A stretch of 64,000 bases of DNA from an uncultured Chlamydiae bacterium. Its GTDB lineage: Bacteria > Chlamydiota > Chlamydiia > Chlamydiales > 2-12-FULL-49-11. Positions 1 through 9,172 of this stretch are shown one piece after another. A program made the position numbers and the translations under genes. Position 1 is the stretch's first letter, and every line of letters begins with the position of its first letter. Where the stretch lies: positions 1-64,000 of the forward strand of contig CALKUQ010000041.1 of assembly GCA_937996705.1 (NCBI GenBank), given 5' to 3'. Under the pieces are notes generated by a model. The model was given only the letters and a program-made list of their open reading frames with translations. It had not been told where the DNA came from and did no database searches.

Positions 1-231
1 TAGAAAGCTTACTACTAGGAAGCTGTAAATCATAAGCCCGAGAAATCCTCCGCCAAGGGGAAGTTTTGCAACATTTGAAGCCACCCACAAAAGAAATAAT
101 AAGCCGCTGCTGGCTAGTGCACAAAGAAGCGAGATTTGTGAAATATCTGGAATGCTTAAAACGAGCAGCCATTGGGCAATTACGGCCATGAAGGCAAGTT
201 TTAAATAGGGAGAAACTTTTTTTTTGCTCAT
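1..231 (-). CDS. Partial integral membrane protein (N-terminal 77 residues)
   Basis: The minus strand is open from an ATG at 231 (MSKKKVSPYLK...) to the window edge, so only the N-terminus is present. After a short basic start it shows three hydrophobic stretches (about residues 12-28, 32-50 and 57-77) rich in Leu, Ala, Gly and Ser, which is the pattern of a multi-spanning inner-membrane protein with a cytoplasmic N-terminus. In C. trachomatis the gene after recD (CT034) also encodes a membrane transporter, but I cannot establish homology from this fragment. It lies just downstream of the minus-strand tRNA-Asn and may be co-transcribed with it. Function unknown. Confidence 0.6.
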   Translation of the reverse strand, partial: MSKKKVSPYLKLAFMAVIAQWLLVLSIPDISQISLLCALASSGLLFLLWVASNVAKLPLGGGFLGLMIYSFLVVSFL

Positions 232-254
232 CTTGAAGTAATGTTTTTTAAGGT

Positions 255-326
255 CTCCGGCTGGTGGGATCGAACCACCGACCAATAGATTAACAGTCTA
301 CTGCTCTGCCGCTGAGCTAAGCCGGA
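255..326 (-). tRNA. tRNA-Asn (anticodon GUU)
   Basis: Read on the minus strand, the 7-bp acceptor arms TCCGGCT (320-326) and AGCCGGA (256-262) pair perfectly. The D arm is GCTC/GAGC with a short 7-nt loop. The anticodon loop CTGTTAA gives GUU (Asn), and the T arm GGTGG-TTCGATC-CCACC carries the conserved TTCGAtC loop. The discriminator base is G at 255. CCA is not encoded. Total length is 72 nt with a 5-nt variable loop, a normal cloverleaf. Confidence 0.96.
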
Positions 327-380
327 ATGTTTAGAAGGTGTTATTGTGCACTAAATGGGATTTTAGTTACAATAGAATTT

Positions 381-1826
381 ATGATAAATTTGTTGTTAGA
401 CCCGCTGACGCGGATTAGGGAGTTTTGCGAGGGGGGGGAATTTCGGCGTTTGGGATTGCCAGGGTGTTTGATTCCTAAGGGCCACTCTCATTTGCCGTGT
501 GTGGATGGGGAGGTAAAAAAGAATTTTAGCGATTACGAAGAGGTAGCTAGATGTTGGCTTGAGGGGGCACTTCTATATAAATATAGCGATGTCATGCTGC
601 CTGAGGGGGCATCTGTTGCTCTATTTACCTGGGTAATGCCTGGGGGGCTGGGTGATTGGACTGCGCAGCATGTGGCGGCTAGCTTGCTGAGAAAAGCGAT
701 GCCCGATTTAAAAATTGAATTGATCACCCTTGTCGATATTAGTGAGAAGAGGATTCTTTCCCACCCTGATTTCCCTTGTCACATGCTTACTTACAACAAT
801 AAAGGCCCTGCAACTTTTTCGCCCCAACTTTTGCGAAAACTGGCTAATTTTTCTTTAATTCTCCAATTACCTACGTTCTACCCCCATTTTGAAGTACTTT
901 TGGGCGATATTGCAAAATATTCTTTTGCAAAAATGCCGAGCTTCACGCATGTAGGTGAATATGGTTTTATCGACTCGAAGTGGGCACACCCTGGAAGTGG
1001 CAATTTATGCATGGGCTTAAATCCTCTGGAAAAAGGGCTATTGCTTCAGACAGAGCTTACCTTGGTAGACTTGTTGCAGACGCCCCCCTTTTATTTCGCC
1101 TATTTAGTAACAAAACGGGGTGCAGCGATCTACATTCATGCTCTTTTAAAGCATCTCTCTCTTAAAACGTTTGATATTACCCTTGTCCTTTGCAACCCCC
1201 TCCCCTTTTTACAAGTGATAAGCGAAGATAGTTGGTCATCTTATGGTTTAAAAGAAATTATTGTTATTGATAAAAACCATAAAACAATTCTTCCGATCTC
1301 CGAAACAGGAAAAAAACTGATCCTTGATTGCAAAGAAAATCTATCCTCACGTGAAGTTCAGAGGCTCTTTCTCTCCGCTCAAAATTTTGTCGGTTGCAGA
1401 GGGGACAGATCGTTTTCTGAAGTTGTCTCTCTAGAGCGGTTTTTCTTTTATGACCCCCTTCCCCACTCTCTCCCCTTCTTACAAGACCTCTATGAACTAG
1501 CCAAATATTACTTACTTGCCTACCCGACCCTTCACACCTATCTTAAACTCCTTCGTGACCAAACAAGCTCTCCAAAAGCTATTGGAGCAGAAATCGCAGA
1601 ACTGCTACTAGATCCCTCTTTATTAATTGGCATGCAAAGACTTCTATCATTTTTGAAAACCGAATGCCTTTTTAATCCGACCTTAATTAACCTAGTTAAA
1701 GCAAAAATTATCCACCACTTTTACCCTCAAAGAAAAGTTCAAGAAGAAACCCTTTTCAAAGAATTCCTCAGTGGTGCACACTCTTTAGAGGAGATCATGT
1801 GGAAGAAGAACTTACCGGAATTATAG
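381..1826 (+). CDS. Conserved-looking hypothetical protein, possibly GT-B-like
   Basis: Protein of about 481 residues from the ATG at 381. An in-frame ATG at 327 would touch the tRNA end, so 381 (MINLLLDPLTRIREF) is preferred, although no strong ribosome binding site is visible. There is no signal peptide. The motif VMPGGLGDWTAQHVAASLL (about residue 88) followed by alternating beta/alpha segments, and a later FVGCRGDRSFSEVVS segment followed by FFFYDPLPH, resemble the two-lobed layout of GT-B sugar transferases, where a Gly-rich loop and a C-terminal acidic donor-binding loop occur. This is only a structural impression; no family is recognised. The 3' end overlaps the recD-like gene by 28 bp, which suggests translational coupling and one transcript. 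Confidence 0.6.
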   Translation: MINLLLDPLTRIREFCEGGEFRRLGLPGCLIPKGHSHLPCVDGEVKKNFSDYEEVARCWLEGALLYKYSDVMLPEGASVALFTWVMPGGLGDWTAQHVAASLLRKAMPDLKIELITLVDISEKRILSHPDFPCHMLTYNNKGPATFSPQLLRKLANFSLILQLPTFYPHFEVLLGDIAKYSFAKMPSFTHVGEYGFIDSKWAHPGSGNLCMGLNPLEKGLLLQTELTLVDLLQTPPFYFAYLVTKRGAAIYIHALLKHLSLKTFDITLVLCNPLPFLQVISEDSWSSYGLKEIIVIDKNHKTILPISETGKKLILDCKENLSSREVQRLFLSAQNFVGCRGDRSFSEVVSLERFFFYDPLPHSLPFLQDLYELAKYYLLAYPTLHTYLKLLRDQTSSPKAIGAEIAELLLDPSLLIGMQRLLSFLKTECLFNPTLINLVKAKIIHHFYPQRKVQEETLFKEFLSGAHSLEEIMWKKNLPEL

Positions 1827-3961
1827 AAAGAGTTGTCTTTGCAAATGACGAAAATGGCTACTCGGTAGTTAAACTTAAAGGTAAACTCCAAGACGATATT
1901 CAAATTGTAGGCCATTTTAGCTCGATTCAACTAGGAGAGACCATCTCGTGCAAGGGAAAATGGAAATTTCATCCCAAATATGGCAAGCAATTTGACGTAG
2001 CCTCCTACACCCTTACCATCCCTAATGATGCAGCTAGCATCCAAAAATACTTAGAAGCGGGCAACATACGTGGAATAGGGGCTGTCAATGCAAAACGAAT
2101 CGTAGATCATTTTGGGGATAAAGCGTTAGAAATTATCGACAAAGACCCCTCAAGGCTTAGAGAAATCGAAGGGATTGGGGAAAAAAAACTTGAGGGTATC
2201 AAAAAACATTGGGGGGAGCACAAAGGGAGCAGAGACATCATGGTCTTTTTGCAAGGACACGGAATTGGCCCCTCTATGTCAAAAAAAATCTTTAGACGCT
2301 ACGGCGAGAAGTGTCTTGAAACGGTAAAAACAAACCCGTATGTAATGACCTATGATGTTGATGGAATAGGGTTTAAAACCGCTGACACCATTGCAAAAAA
2401 TTTTGGGATTAGCGCAAACGATCCCATGCGAGTGGAAGCAGGAATTGAATACGTCCTTCAAGAACTCTCTGACGACGGTCATGTCTGCTACCCAGAAGTA
2501 GAAATTATCGCCCTTGCTGGAGAAAAACTCGGGGTTGACGGAGCTGATCTAAATAGAGCCCTAACCTCTCTTGAGGAAAAAAAACGGATTATCCGGAAAC
2601 CACTTCCAACCACAGAGGAGGAAGAGCTTTTTGTCTGGCTTCGCCCCCTGTTTTTTGCTGAACTTGGAATTGCAAAACAGATCAAGCGTCTACGGAGAGC
2701 TGCATCTGCGATCCGTGAAATTAAAATAGAGAAAGCTGCGGATTGGGTTCAAGAAAAGCTCGGCATTACCTTTGCTCCAGGGCAAATTACAGCCCTTGAG
2801 ACCAGTTTTCGGGAAAAAGTACATATTGTTACTGGAGGGCCAGGAACAGGTAAAAGTACGATCACGAGGGCGATTCTCTCGGTTCATGAAAAACTTACAA
2901 AAGAGATTATCCTTTGCGCGCCCACAGGAAAAGCTGCAAAAAGACTCTCTGAAATCACACAAAAAAAAGCATCGACAATCCATGTTATTTTAGAGTACGA
3001 CCCGACCACAGGCCTTTTTAAAAAAAATATGACGAATCAACTCAATTGCGACCTAATGATTATCGATGAGGCAAGCATGATCGACACCCTCCTCTTTTTT
3101 TCTCTCCTAAAAGCCCTTCCAGACGGAGCAAAAGTTGTCTGTATTGGAGATATAGACCAGTTACCCAGCGTCGGAGCAGGTTGCGTTCTTAAAGATATCA
3201 TTGAATCAAGAGCGATCCCGGTCTCAAGACTCTCCCAAATTTTTAGACAAGAAAAGGGGTCTAGAATCGTGATCAATGCTCATGACATCAATAAGGGAGT
3301 TTTTCCCGAGCTTGAGATCCATGAAGAAAAATCGGATTTTCTTTTTTACCAAATTGAATCTCCAGAAGAACTGAAAGAAAAATTGATTTCACTTGTTGCT
3401 CAAGAGGTCCCCTCAATCTACGGATTCAACCCCTTAACTGACATTCAAGTTCTCGCTCCCATGCGCAAAGGGATCATCGGCGTTGAGCAGCTTAACCATG
3501 CACTCCAAGAGAGACTCAATCCGAATCCTACTCTTGTCAACAGACTCGGCCAACCCTTTAAAGTTGGTGATAAAGTGATGCAAATTAAAAATAACTACAA
3601 CAAACAAATCTTCAATGGAGACGTGGGCTTTATCGAAGAAATCCATGTAGATCTTATGTATCTCATGATTCAATTTGATTCAAAACCGGTAAAATACGAA
3701 TTTTCCGAACTCAATCAAATTGTTTTAGCCTATGCCGCCTCAGTCCACAAATTTCAAGGAAGTGAGTCCCCTTGCATTGTTATGCCCATTCATAGCTCTC
3801 ACTACATGCTCCTTCAACGAAACCTTCTCTACACTGGAATTACAAGGGCTAAAAAACTTGTCGTCCTTTTAGGGACAAAACAAGCGATCGCCCTTGCAAT
3901 TAAAAACGACAAGGTAGAAAAGCGTCACACTGGCCTCTCTTACTTTTTAAGCAGCTCCTGA
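1799..3961 (+). CDS. recD2: RecD2-type superfamily 1B DNA helicase (CT033-like)
   Basis: A 720-residue ATP-dependent 5'-3' DNA helicase of the RecD/TraA family. The start is GTG (MEEELTGIIERVVFANDENGY), inside the upstream gene. Order of parts: an OB-like N-terminal domain (1-90), helix-hairpin-helix segments (about 95-200; GNIRGIGAVNAKRI, IEGIGEKKLEGI) as in RecD2 rather than RecBCD RecD, Walker A GGPGTGKST (about 345), Walker B MIIDEAS (about 420), motif GDIDQLPSVGAG, and late motifs AYAASVHKFQGSE and YTGITRAK. Length matches RecD2 (700-750). The N-terminal HhH region argues that it acts without RecBC, although RecBC may be encoded elsewhere. In Chlamydia recD also follows metG-gmk, but there it lies in the same conserved block; here it is convergent with the minus-strand genes and overlaps the next gene by 15 bp. 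Confidence 0.93.
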   Translation: MEEELTGIIERVVFANDENGYSVVKLKGKLQDDIQIVGHFSSIQLGETISCKGKWKFHPKYGKQFDVASYTLTIPNDAASIQKYLEAGNIRGIGAVNAKRIVDHFGDKALEIIDKDPSRLREIEGIGEKKLEGIKKHWGEHKGSRDIMVFLQGHGIGPSMSKKIFRRYGEKCLETVKTNPYVMTYDVDGIGFKTADTIAKNFGISANDPMRVEAGIEYVLQELSDDGHVCYPEVEIIALAGEKLGVDGADLNRALTSLEEKKRIIRKPLPTTEEEELFVWLRPLFFAELGIAKQIKRLRRAASAIREIKIEKAADWVQEKLGITFAPGQITALETSFREKVHIVTGGPGTGKSTITRAILSVHEKLTKEIILCAPTGKAAKRLSEITQKKASTIHVILEYDPTTGLFKKNMTNQLNCDLMIIDEASMIDTLLFFSLLKALPDGAKVVCIGDIDQLPSVGAGCVLKDIIESRAIPVSRLSQIFRQEKGSRIVINAHDINKGVFPELEIHEEKSDFLFYQIESPEELKEKLISLVAQEVPSIYGFNPLTDIQVLAPMRKGIIGVEQLNHALQERLNPNPTLVNRLGQPFKVGDKVMQIKNNYNKQIFNGDVGFIEEIHVDLMYLMIQFDSKPVKYEFSELNQIVLAYAASVHKFQGSESPCIVMPIHSSHYMLLQRNLLYTGITRAKKLVVLLGTKQAIALAIKNDKVEKRHTGLSYFLSSS

Positions 3962-4763
3962 CAAACTCTGAATCACCCGCATAACATCAGTTGTCTTATC
4001 CTCTGTAGAAACGTACTCCCCAGGAAATAATGCAGCACAAACCTCGAACATAGAGCTCCATCTTGCAACATGTCTTTTTGTAAGAGGATGAAATTCAGAA
4101 ACTCCAAACCTAGGACGTTCATCACCTAAAAGGGCGATATAAGGAGGCGCCTCAAGATGCCCCTCTTTTTTTAAACCCGCTTTTGCGTAAAGACATTGTA
4201 ATTCAGGAACTCTCCCTGTTTTAGCGCAACGTTCATCAAACACCCCCTCATCAGAAACTCCCCGCTTGCTCATCTGCCACCCAAGCTTTACCCTAACCCC
4301 TTGGTTGTATAAAAAAATCGTATTCGCCGTTTGACTTAAAAAATATTGTTGTTTCTCTAGAGGCAAATCTGTAAATTCCCCCTCTAACGATCTAACAAGA
4401 GCTTGATATTCTTCGCTCCTTTCGATCTCAGAAGAGAGAATTACTTCCAAAGAAAGTCTTAATTTACCACTCCAAAAGGCCAGCGCCCTTTTCGCTAATT
4501 CTACAATTTCACCCACTTTAGTAAGATCTGCACCCTCTCTCAGAGCCATGCTATCAGCAACTAAAACAATGACCTTTGTTGTAAAGCGACCCCCTCTCTG
4601 CCTCAATCACTTTTGCAGGTAAGAGCATATTTATAACATCTACTGGCAACCCAGCGCTTAACTTCCCACACCCCGCCCAAAGACCTAAACCCATGTAAAT
4701 ATTCAGGTTATCCTCTTTTGGAATCCTAAAAAGATCAGAATGCAACGTAATAGACGATAACAT
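3947..4763 (-). pseudogene. Frameshifted gene of unknown function
   Basis: Two minus-strand reading frames join into one protein if a single base is removed from the run of five C at 4590-4594 (G on the coding strand). The upstream part starts at ATG 4763 with GGGAG seven bases before it (MLSSITLHSDLFRIPKEDN), and runs to ...PAKVIEAERG. The downstream part continues ...RFTTKVIVLVADSMALREG and ends at 3947. Joined length is about 271 residues. No stop interrupts the rest, so the break is recent, or a sequencing error in a homopolymer, or a programmed shift. Conserved-looking segments are GLGLWAGCGKLSAGLPVDVI near the N-terminus and FDERCAKTGRVPELQCLY and PPYIALLGDERPRFG near the end. I do not recognise the family. 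The 3' end overlaps the recD-like gene convergently by 15 bp. Confidence 0.65.
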
Positions 4764-4932
4764 CTCAATTTCTCCCAATTAAAATAATTTTTATTTGATT
4801 TAACTGCGGTTCTTAAATACGATAAAGCTGGGGAGAGACCCCATAAGAGCTTAGATATCTACATGATCTATGAAATGACTTTTGATCCATACTACTGATT
4901 ATACAATAGTAAGAAATTTAAAAAAATAGATT

Positions 4933-6942
4933 TTATCCGATTTCAGAACCAACAGGGGCGCTTGTCAAACCAGGAAGTTCCAAAACAGTCCCATCGCTTG
5001 CCGAAAGAATCATCCCGCGACTTTCAATACCCATAAGCTTGGCAGGCTTCAAGTTAATGATCGCCATCACCTTTTTATTCAAAAGGGCCTCTGGAGAGTA
5101 ATGCTTAGCAATTCCAGAAACGATCACCCTTTTTTCAAACCCAAAGTCGACTTCTAGCTTAAGGAGCTTACTACTTTTTGGAACAGGCTCTGCTGAAAGA
5201 ATTTGACCCACACGAATGTCTACTTTATCAAAGTCTCCATATTCAATTTCCCCCTTTCCTGCTGAGGGGGCATTTTCGGTAGTTTTAAGTTTTGCTATCT
5301 CCTCTTGAATGGTGGCATCTTCGATTTTTGCAAAGAGTGTCTCAGGTTGATTAATCATTGTTCCAGGTTCTAATTCTTCTTTCATAAGATCATTCCATGT
5401 AGTTTGTTTAGAGCCAATAAGATCGCGAATTTTCTCAGCCGTCTTTGGCATAATCGGATAACAAATTAAAGAGAGCAATTGAATTGCTTTCAAGCAGCAA
5501 TAGATAGTTGTCTCTAATTCTTCTGAATTCTCCTTGTTTCGAAGGAGAATCCAAGGCTTTTTCTGATCAAAATAGACATTAGCAAGACCTGCAAGCTCCA
5601 TCACATGTCCTGCTGCTTTACGAAGTCGGAAACTTTCATAAGCACGGTGAGACTCTTGGGCGATCCCCTCAATGCTTGCCAAAAATTGATTGTCTACTTC
5701 ACTTAAATTGTGACATTTCGGTATTTTTCTATCGAGTCTATCCCAAATAAAGGATAGGGTTCTGTGAATGAAATTTCCGAATTTACCCACCAATTCGGAA
5801 TTTACTCTCATCTGAAAATCTTTGAAGGTGAATTCTGCATCTTGCGCCTCTGGTGCATTCGCAGCAAGGGTGTACCGAATCACCTCTGCAGGATATCTCT
5901 TTAAAAAATCTGCAAGGTCTATATACCAACCCGATGACTTACTAAATTTTTTCCCTTCTAGATTAAGAAACTCATTTGCAGGCAACTCATCCACAAGCTT
6001 ATACGGGAGGTCTTGCCCCATAATCATCGCGGGGAAAATTACAGCATGAAATACAATATTATCCTTTCCAATAAATTGGACATACTTGGTCTCTTTATCA
6101 AACCAAAAATCTTTCCATTCCTCTGGATTTTTTGTATTAGAAAAATACTCTTTTGTTGCCGAAATGTAGCCTATTGGGGCATCAAACCATACATAAAGAA
6201 CTTTGCCTGCGGTGTTTGGAAGGGGTATTGGGACTCCCCAGGTCATATCTCTTGTGATCGCCCTCGGCCGGAGGTCTTGAATGTAAGGCTCAATAAAGTT
6301 TTTTACGTTCGGTTTCCAATCTAACTTTTTTAGCCAATCGGTCAATCTCTCTTTAAAAAGATCACACCTTAAAAACCAGTGCATGGTCTCTTTTAAAACC
6401 AGCGGTGATCCCGATATCTTAGACCTTGGCGCTTTTAACTCGGTTGACTCATAACTTGCACCACATTTTGTGCATTCATCCCCCCTAGCTTCTGCAAATC
6501 CACACTTGGGGCAAGTTCCTACAACAAATCTGTCTGCTAAAAAACGATTTTCCCCCTCTGAGTAGAGCTGCAGGGTCACTTTTGTCTCAATAAACCCGTT
6601 TTTCAAAAGCTGTAAAAAAAATTCTTGAACAATCGGAGCATGATGCTCTGAGGTTGTTCTAGAATAGTGATCAAATTGTATCCCAAGATCTTGAAATAGC
6701 TTAGTGTTAATCCCGTGATAAAGATCTACTTGCTCCTTTGGGGTTCTCTTTGCAAGCTCTGCACCGTGGACAATTGCCGTTCCATACTCATCAGAGCCGC
6801 AAATAAAAAGAGTCTCTTTCCCGGTAAGTCTACAAAATCTTGCATAACAATCTGCAGGCAAATAAGCGCCCGCTAAATGGCCTAGATGAATAGAACCATT
6901 AGCATAAGGCAATGCAGCTGTTATTAAAACTTTCTTACTCAT
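4933..6942 (-). CDS. metG: Methionyl-tRNA synthetase with C-terminal tRNA-binding domain
   Basis: Class I aminoacyl-tRNA synthetase that charges tRNA-Met. The start is taken at ATG 6942 (MSKKVLITAALPYANG), which gives 669 residues and an ATGA overlap with the upstream small gene; a GTG 18 bp earlier is less likely. The HIGH-type motif is HLGH (about residues 18-21), the zinc knuckle is CPKCGF...CTKCG (about 140-160), and the KMSKS loop reads KFSKS (about residue 330). The anticodon domain follows, and the last ~110 residues (from YGDFDKVDIRVGQIL) form an EMAPII/Trbp111-like OB domain for tRNA binding and dimerisation. It is the last gene of the rpsP-to-metG operon. The order matches CT032 of C. 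trachomatis. Confidence 0.97.
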   Translation of the reverse strand: MSKKVLITAALPYANGSIHLGHLAGAYLPADCYARFCRLTGKETLFICGSDEYGTAIVHGAELAKRTPKEQVDLYHGINTKLFQDLGIQFDHYSRTTSEHHAPIVQEFFLQLLKNGFIETKVTLQLYSEGENRFLADRFVVGTCPKCGFAEARGDECTKCGASYESTELKAPRSKISGSPLVLKETMHWFLRCDLFKERLTDWLKKLDWKPNVKNFIEPYIQDLRPRAITRDMTWGVPIPLPNTAGKVLYVWFDAPIGYISATKEYFSNTKNPEEWKDFWFDKETKYVQFIGKDNIVFHAVIFPAMIMGQDLPYKLVDELPANEFLNLEGKKFSKSSGWYIDLADFLKRYPAEVIRYTLAANAPEAQDAEFTFKDFQMRVNSELVGKFGNFIHRTLSFIWDRLDRKIPKCHNLSEVDNQFLASIEGIAQESHRAYESFRLRKAAGHVMELAGLANVYFDQKKPWILLRNKENSEELETTIYCCLKAIQLLSLICYPIMPKTAEKIRDLIGSKQTTWNDLMKEELEPGTMINQPETLFAKIEDATIQEEIAKLKTTENAPSAGKGEIEYGDFDKVDIRVGQILSAEPVPKSSKLLKLEVDFGFEKRVIVSGIAKHYSPEALLNKKVMAIINLKPAKLMGIESRGMILSASDGTVLELPGLTSAPVGSEIG

Positions 6943-7115
6943 ACCTGCGAATGGGACCACTTACCGAGAGTTTCAAAAATTTCACCCAGCTTCACATCTT
7001 TTCCTGCTAGAATTTGTGACTTGGCATACTCCATCGCTGTAAGCGCGAGCGAAAAATTATCCGCATACGATTTCATTAAATATTCGTTAGTTAAATAGTG
7101 TCTTTGCTTATCCAT
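6939..7115 (-). CDS. Small protein between gmk and metG (CT031-like); candidate divergent RNA polymerase omega
   Basis: A 58-residue reading frame: ATG at 7115 (MDKQRHYLTNEYLMKSYADN) to TGA at 6939. It overlaps the end of gmk by 8 bp and the start of metG by 4 bp (ATGA), so it is clearly a coupled gene of the operon. It occupies the CT031 position of Chlamydia. In many bacteria the gene directly after gmk is rpoZ, the omega subunit, and yicC-gmk-rpoZ is a common order. The segment NFSLALTAMEYAKSQIL followed by GKDVKLGEIFETL has the pattern of omega's conserved helix (NR-[FY]-x-L-[VA]-x2-A-x-[RK]-A-[RK]-Q). This is a positional and pattern inference, not a confirmed assignment. High confidence that it is a gene, low confidence in omega. 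Confidence 0.8.
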   Translation of the reverse strand: MDKQRHYLTNEYLMKSYADNFSLALTAMEYAKSQILAGKDVKLGEIFETLGKWSHSQV

Positions 7116-7695
7116 TTCTTGTACTCCTAAAACTTTCTGCGATAATAATACTCTTAATTATTTCTACTGCAACACTAAAATCATCATTGACTAGATGATA
7201 GTCGTAAAAACTTGCTTTTGCCAACTCAGTATCGGCGTGAAGAATTCTCTTATTCATCTCATCCTCTGAATCTTGCATCCTGCTTCTCATTCTCCGTTCC
7301 AGCTCTTGTAGAGTTGGAGGGGAAATAAAAATTGTTACGCAATCAAGCTCTTTCATAATAGAAAGGGCCCCCTTCACATCAATCACTAAAAAAACATGCC
7401 CATCTCTCTTTAAATCTTCTACACTTTTTTTCAATGTACCATAAGAGTGATCATATGTCCTTGTACTTTCTAAAAACTCTCCATTAAGCCTCTTCTTTTC
7501 AAACTCAGCCTCACTTAAAAAAAGATAGTCCTTTCCCTCAATCTCCCCTGATCTCGGCTCACGTGTTGTACAAGTAACAACCCTCGAAATCTCGTTTTGA
7601 AAAGTTGAAAGGACCTCACTCACAAGTGTCGTCTTTCCTGCCCCTGACGGCGCGCTTACAACAAATACAATTCCTTTCCTAGGCCCTAAAATCAT
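7108..7695 (-). CDS. gmk: Guanylate kinase
   Basis: A 195-residue enzyme that phosphorylates GMP to GDP with ATP. The P-loop SAPSGAGKTTL lies near residue 14, followed by the GMP-binding region CTTREPRSGEIEGKDYLFL and the lid region. The motif LVIDVKGALSI matches the family's (V)DIDVQGA segment with D, while Q is replaced by K. Length is within the usual 190-210. The ATG at 7695 overlaps the yicC stop by 4 bp and the 3' end overlaps the next small gene by 8 bp, which shows tight translational coupling. Corresponds to CT030. Confidence 0.96.
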   Translation of the reverse strand: MILGPRKGIVFVVSAPSGAGKTTLVSEVLSTFQNEISRVVTCTTREPRSGEIEGKDYLFLSEAEFEKKRLNGEFLESTRTYDHSYGTLKKSVEDLKRDGHVFLVIDVKGALSIMKELDCVTIFISPPTLQELERRMRSRMQDSEDEMNKRILHADTELAKASFYDYHLVNDDFSVAVEIIKSIIIAESFRSTRNG

Positions 7696-8549
7696 TCTAT
7701 ATTACTTCCCTGCTGGCGAATTTTTTCAATTTCACCCTTAATAAAAATCACCTGATTCATTGAATCGACTCCAGGCACTTTTGATCCCATAGTATTTGCT
7801 TCCCGCATCATCTCTTGAACAAGAAAATCAATGGTCCTTCCAATAGGTTCTTTTGCACCCTTTAAAAGAGACTCTAATTGTGAAATATGAGAGCGCATCC
7901 GGACAACCTCTTCTGTAATATCTGCTTTTTCAGCATACAAAATCACCTCTCTAAGAACTCTCTCTTTATCATCTTCACTACTCGTCTTTAAACTTTCCAG
8001 TTTTTCCAAGATTTTTTTGCGAAAGATCTCAGGAGCTAACCGATTCTCCGTTTCAACAAAATCAACGGCTTTTAGAATCGCCTCCAATCTCATGGAAATG
8101 TCTTTAGCTAAGGCCAATCCTTCATTTTGCTTCATGTGAGTAAGCTGAGTCCATAATTCCGTAAGCCCTTTTTCCCACACCGCCTCTTCCTCTTTTTGAG
8201 GGATATCAAACCCTCCTGCGAGACTAAGGACCGTTTCAAAGGAGACTTTGTAACTAGGGTCAAGAGAGCTTGCAATATCCACTAAATAAGCATGAACTGC
8301 AAAACACGACTCTTTTGTAATTTTCAGACCAGAGATCTTTTCTGAGTAGACCTTGATAAAAGCTTGCCCTCTAACCAAAAGAGCGCCTAATTTTTTTCGA
8401 ATAAAACTCTCTAACTGACCCAGCTCTTTAGGCAAAGACAAGTGCAACTCTGCACCTTTTTTATTTGTCGCTTGAACTTCTACTATGTAGTCAGAAATTT
8501 TAACTCGAGCAAAGCCCGTCATACTAGAAACAGATTGTTTTTCAAACAT
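7692..8549 (-). CDS. YicC-family endoribonuclease
   Basis: A 285-residue protein of the YicC/YloC family, identified by the N-terminal SSMTGFARV signature and by the C-terminal segment VQEMMREANTMGSKV, which is nearly invariant in the family (usually ...REANTIGSKS). The middle is a helical DUF1732-type region. E. coli YicC is an endoribonuclease that acts on small RNAs, and the family is often linked to gmk, as here. As far as I recall, the classical Chlamydia block goes from rnhB to gmk without yicC, so this is an extra operon member. The start overlaps rnhB by 8 bp and the end overlaps gmk by 4 bp. Confidence 0.92.
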   Translation of the reverse strand: MFEKQSVSSMTGFARVKISDYIVEVQATNKKGAELHLSLPKELGQLESFIRKKLGALLVRGQAFIKVYSEKISGLKITKESCFAVHAYLVDIASSLDPSYKVSFETVLSLAGGFDIPQKEEEAVWEKGLTELWTQLTHMKQNEGLALAKDISMRLEAILKAVDFVETENRLAPEIFRKKILEKLESLKTSSEDDKERVLREVILYAEKADITEEVVRMRSHISQLESLLKGAKEPIGRTIDFLVQEMMREANTMGSKVPGVDSMNQVIFIKGEIEKIRQQGSNIE

Positions 8550-9150
8550 GAATCAGCTCCCTTACAGGCCCAAAACTTTTCCTATGAACCGGGGAGGGGC
8601 CATACTTTCTTAAAGCCTCTAAATGCTCCGCTGTCGGATAGCCCTTATGCTTTGCAAAATTATATTGGGGGTAAAGTAGGTGCAGTTCATCCATCAAATC
8701 ATCCCGATATTCCTTAGCTAGAATCGAAGCCGCTGCAATCGAGCGAACTCTTCTATCTCCTTTCACAATACACTTTTTTTGAATCTCAATCAAGGGAGCT
8801 CTATTCCCATCAATTAAAAGAAAATCGGGCCTCTTCTCCAACTTGTTTACAGCCTCGATCATACTGACAAACGTCGCCTGTAAAATATTAATCTTGTCGA
8901 TCTCCTCAGGGTGGCTAACACCAATCCCAAAATCAATCTCTTTTGCCTGAAGAAGAAGTTCGTAAAGAGCCCTCCGTTTTTTTGGAGTAAGCTCTTTACT
9001 ATCCGCGATACCGTCAATTTGAACATGCTCAGGAATATAAATGGCAGCAGAAATTACAGGGCCAGCTAAAGGCCCTCTACCCGCTTCATCAATTCCAACT
9101 GGATAGGAAAAACCTGCAGCCAGAGCTTCTTTTTCAAATTCTTCCCACAA
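8542..9150 (-). CDS. rnhB: Ribonuclease HII
   Basis: RNase HII removes ribonucleotides and RNA from RNA/DNA hybrids. The start is placed at TTG 9150 (then WEEFEKEALAAGFSYPVG), which has AAAAGGG about 8 bases upstream and lies 22 bases after rplS; longer starts would run deep into rplS. This gives 202 residues. Catalytic and signature motifs: GIDEAGRGPLAGPV (first Asp and Glu), SKELTPKKR, LIDGNRAP (Asp), and IAAASILAKEYRDDLM (Asp). It ends with an overlap into yicC. It corresponds to CT029, where rnhB also follows rplS. Confidence 0.93.
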   Translation of the reverse strand: MWEEFEKEALAAGFSYPVGIDEAGRGPLAGPVISAAIYIPEHVQIDGIADSKELTPKKRRALYELLLQAKEIDFGIGVSHPEEIDKINILQATFVSMIEAVNKLEKRPDFLLIDGNRAPLIEIQKKCIVKGDRRVRSIAAASILAKEYRDDLMDELHLLYPQYNFAKHKGYPTAEHLEALRKYGPSPVHRKSFGPVRELIHV

Positions 9151-9172
9151 ATTAGTTGCCCTTTTAAAAACG

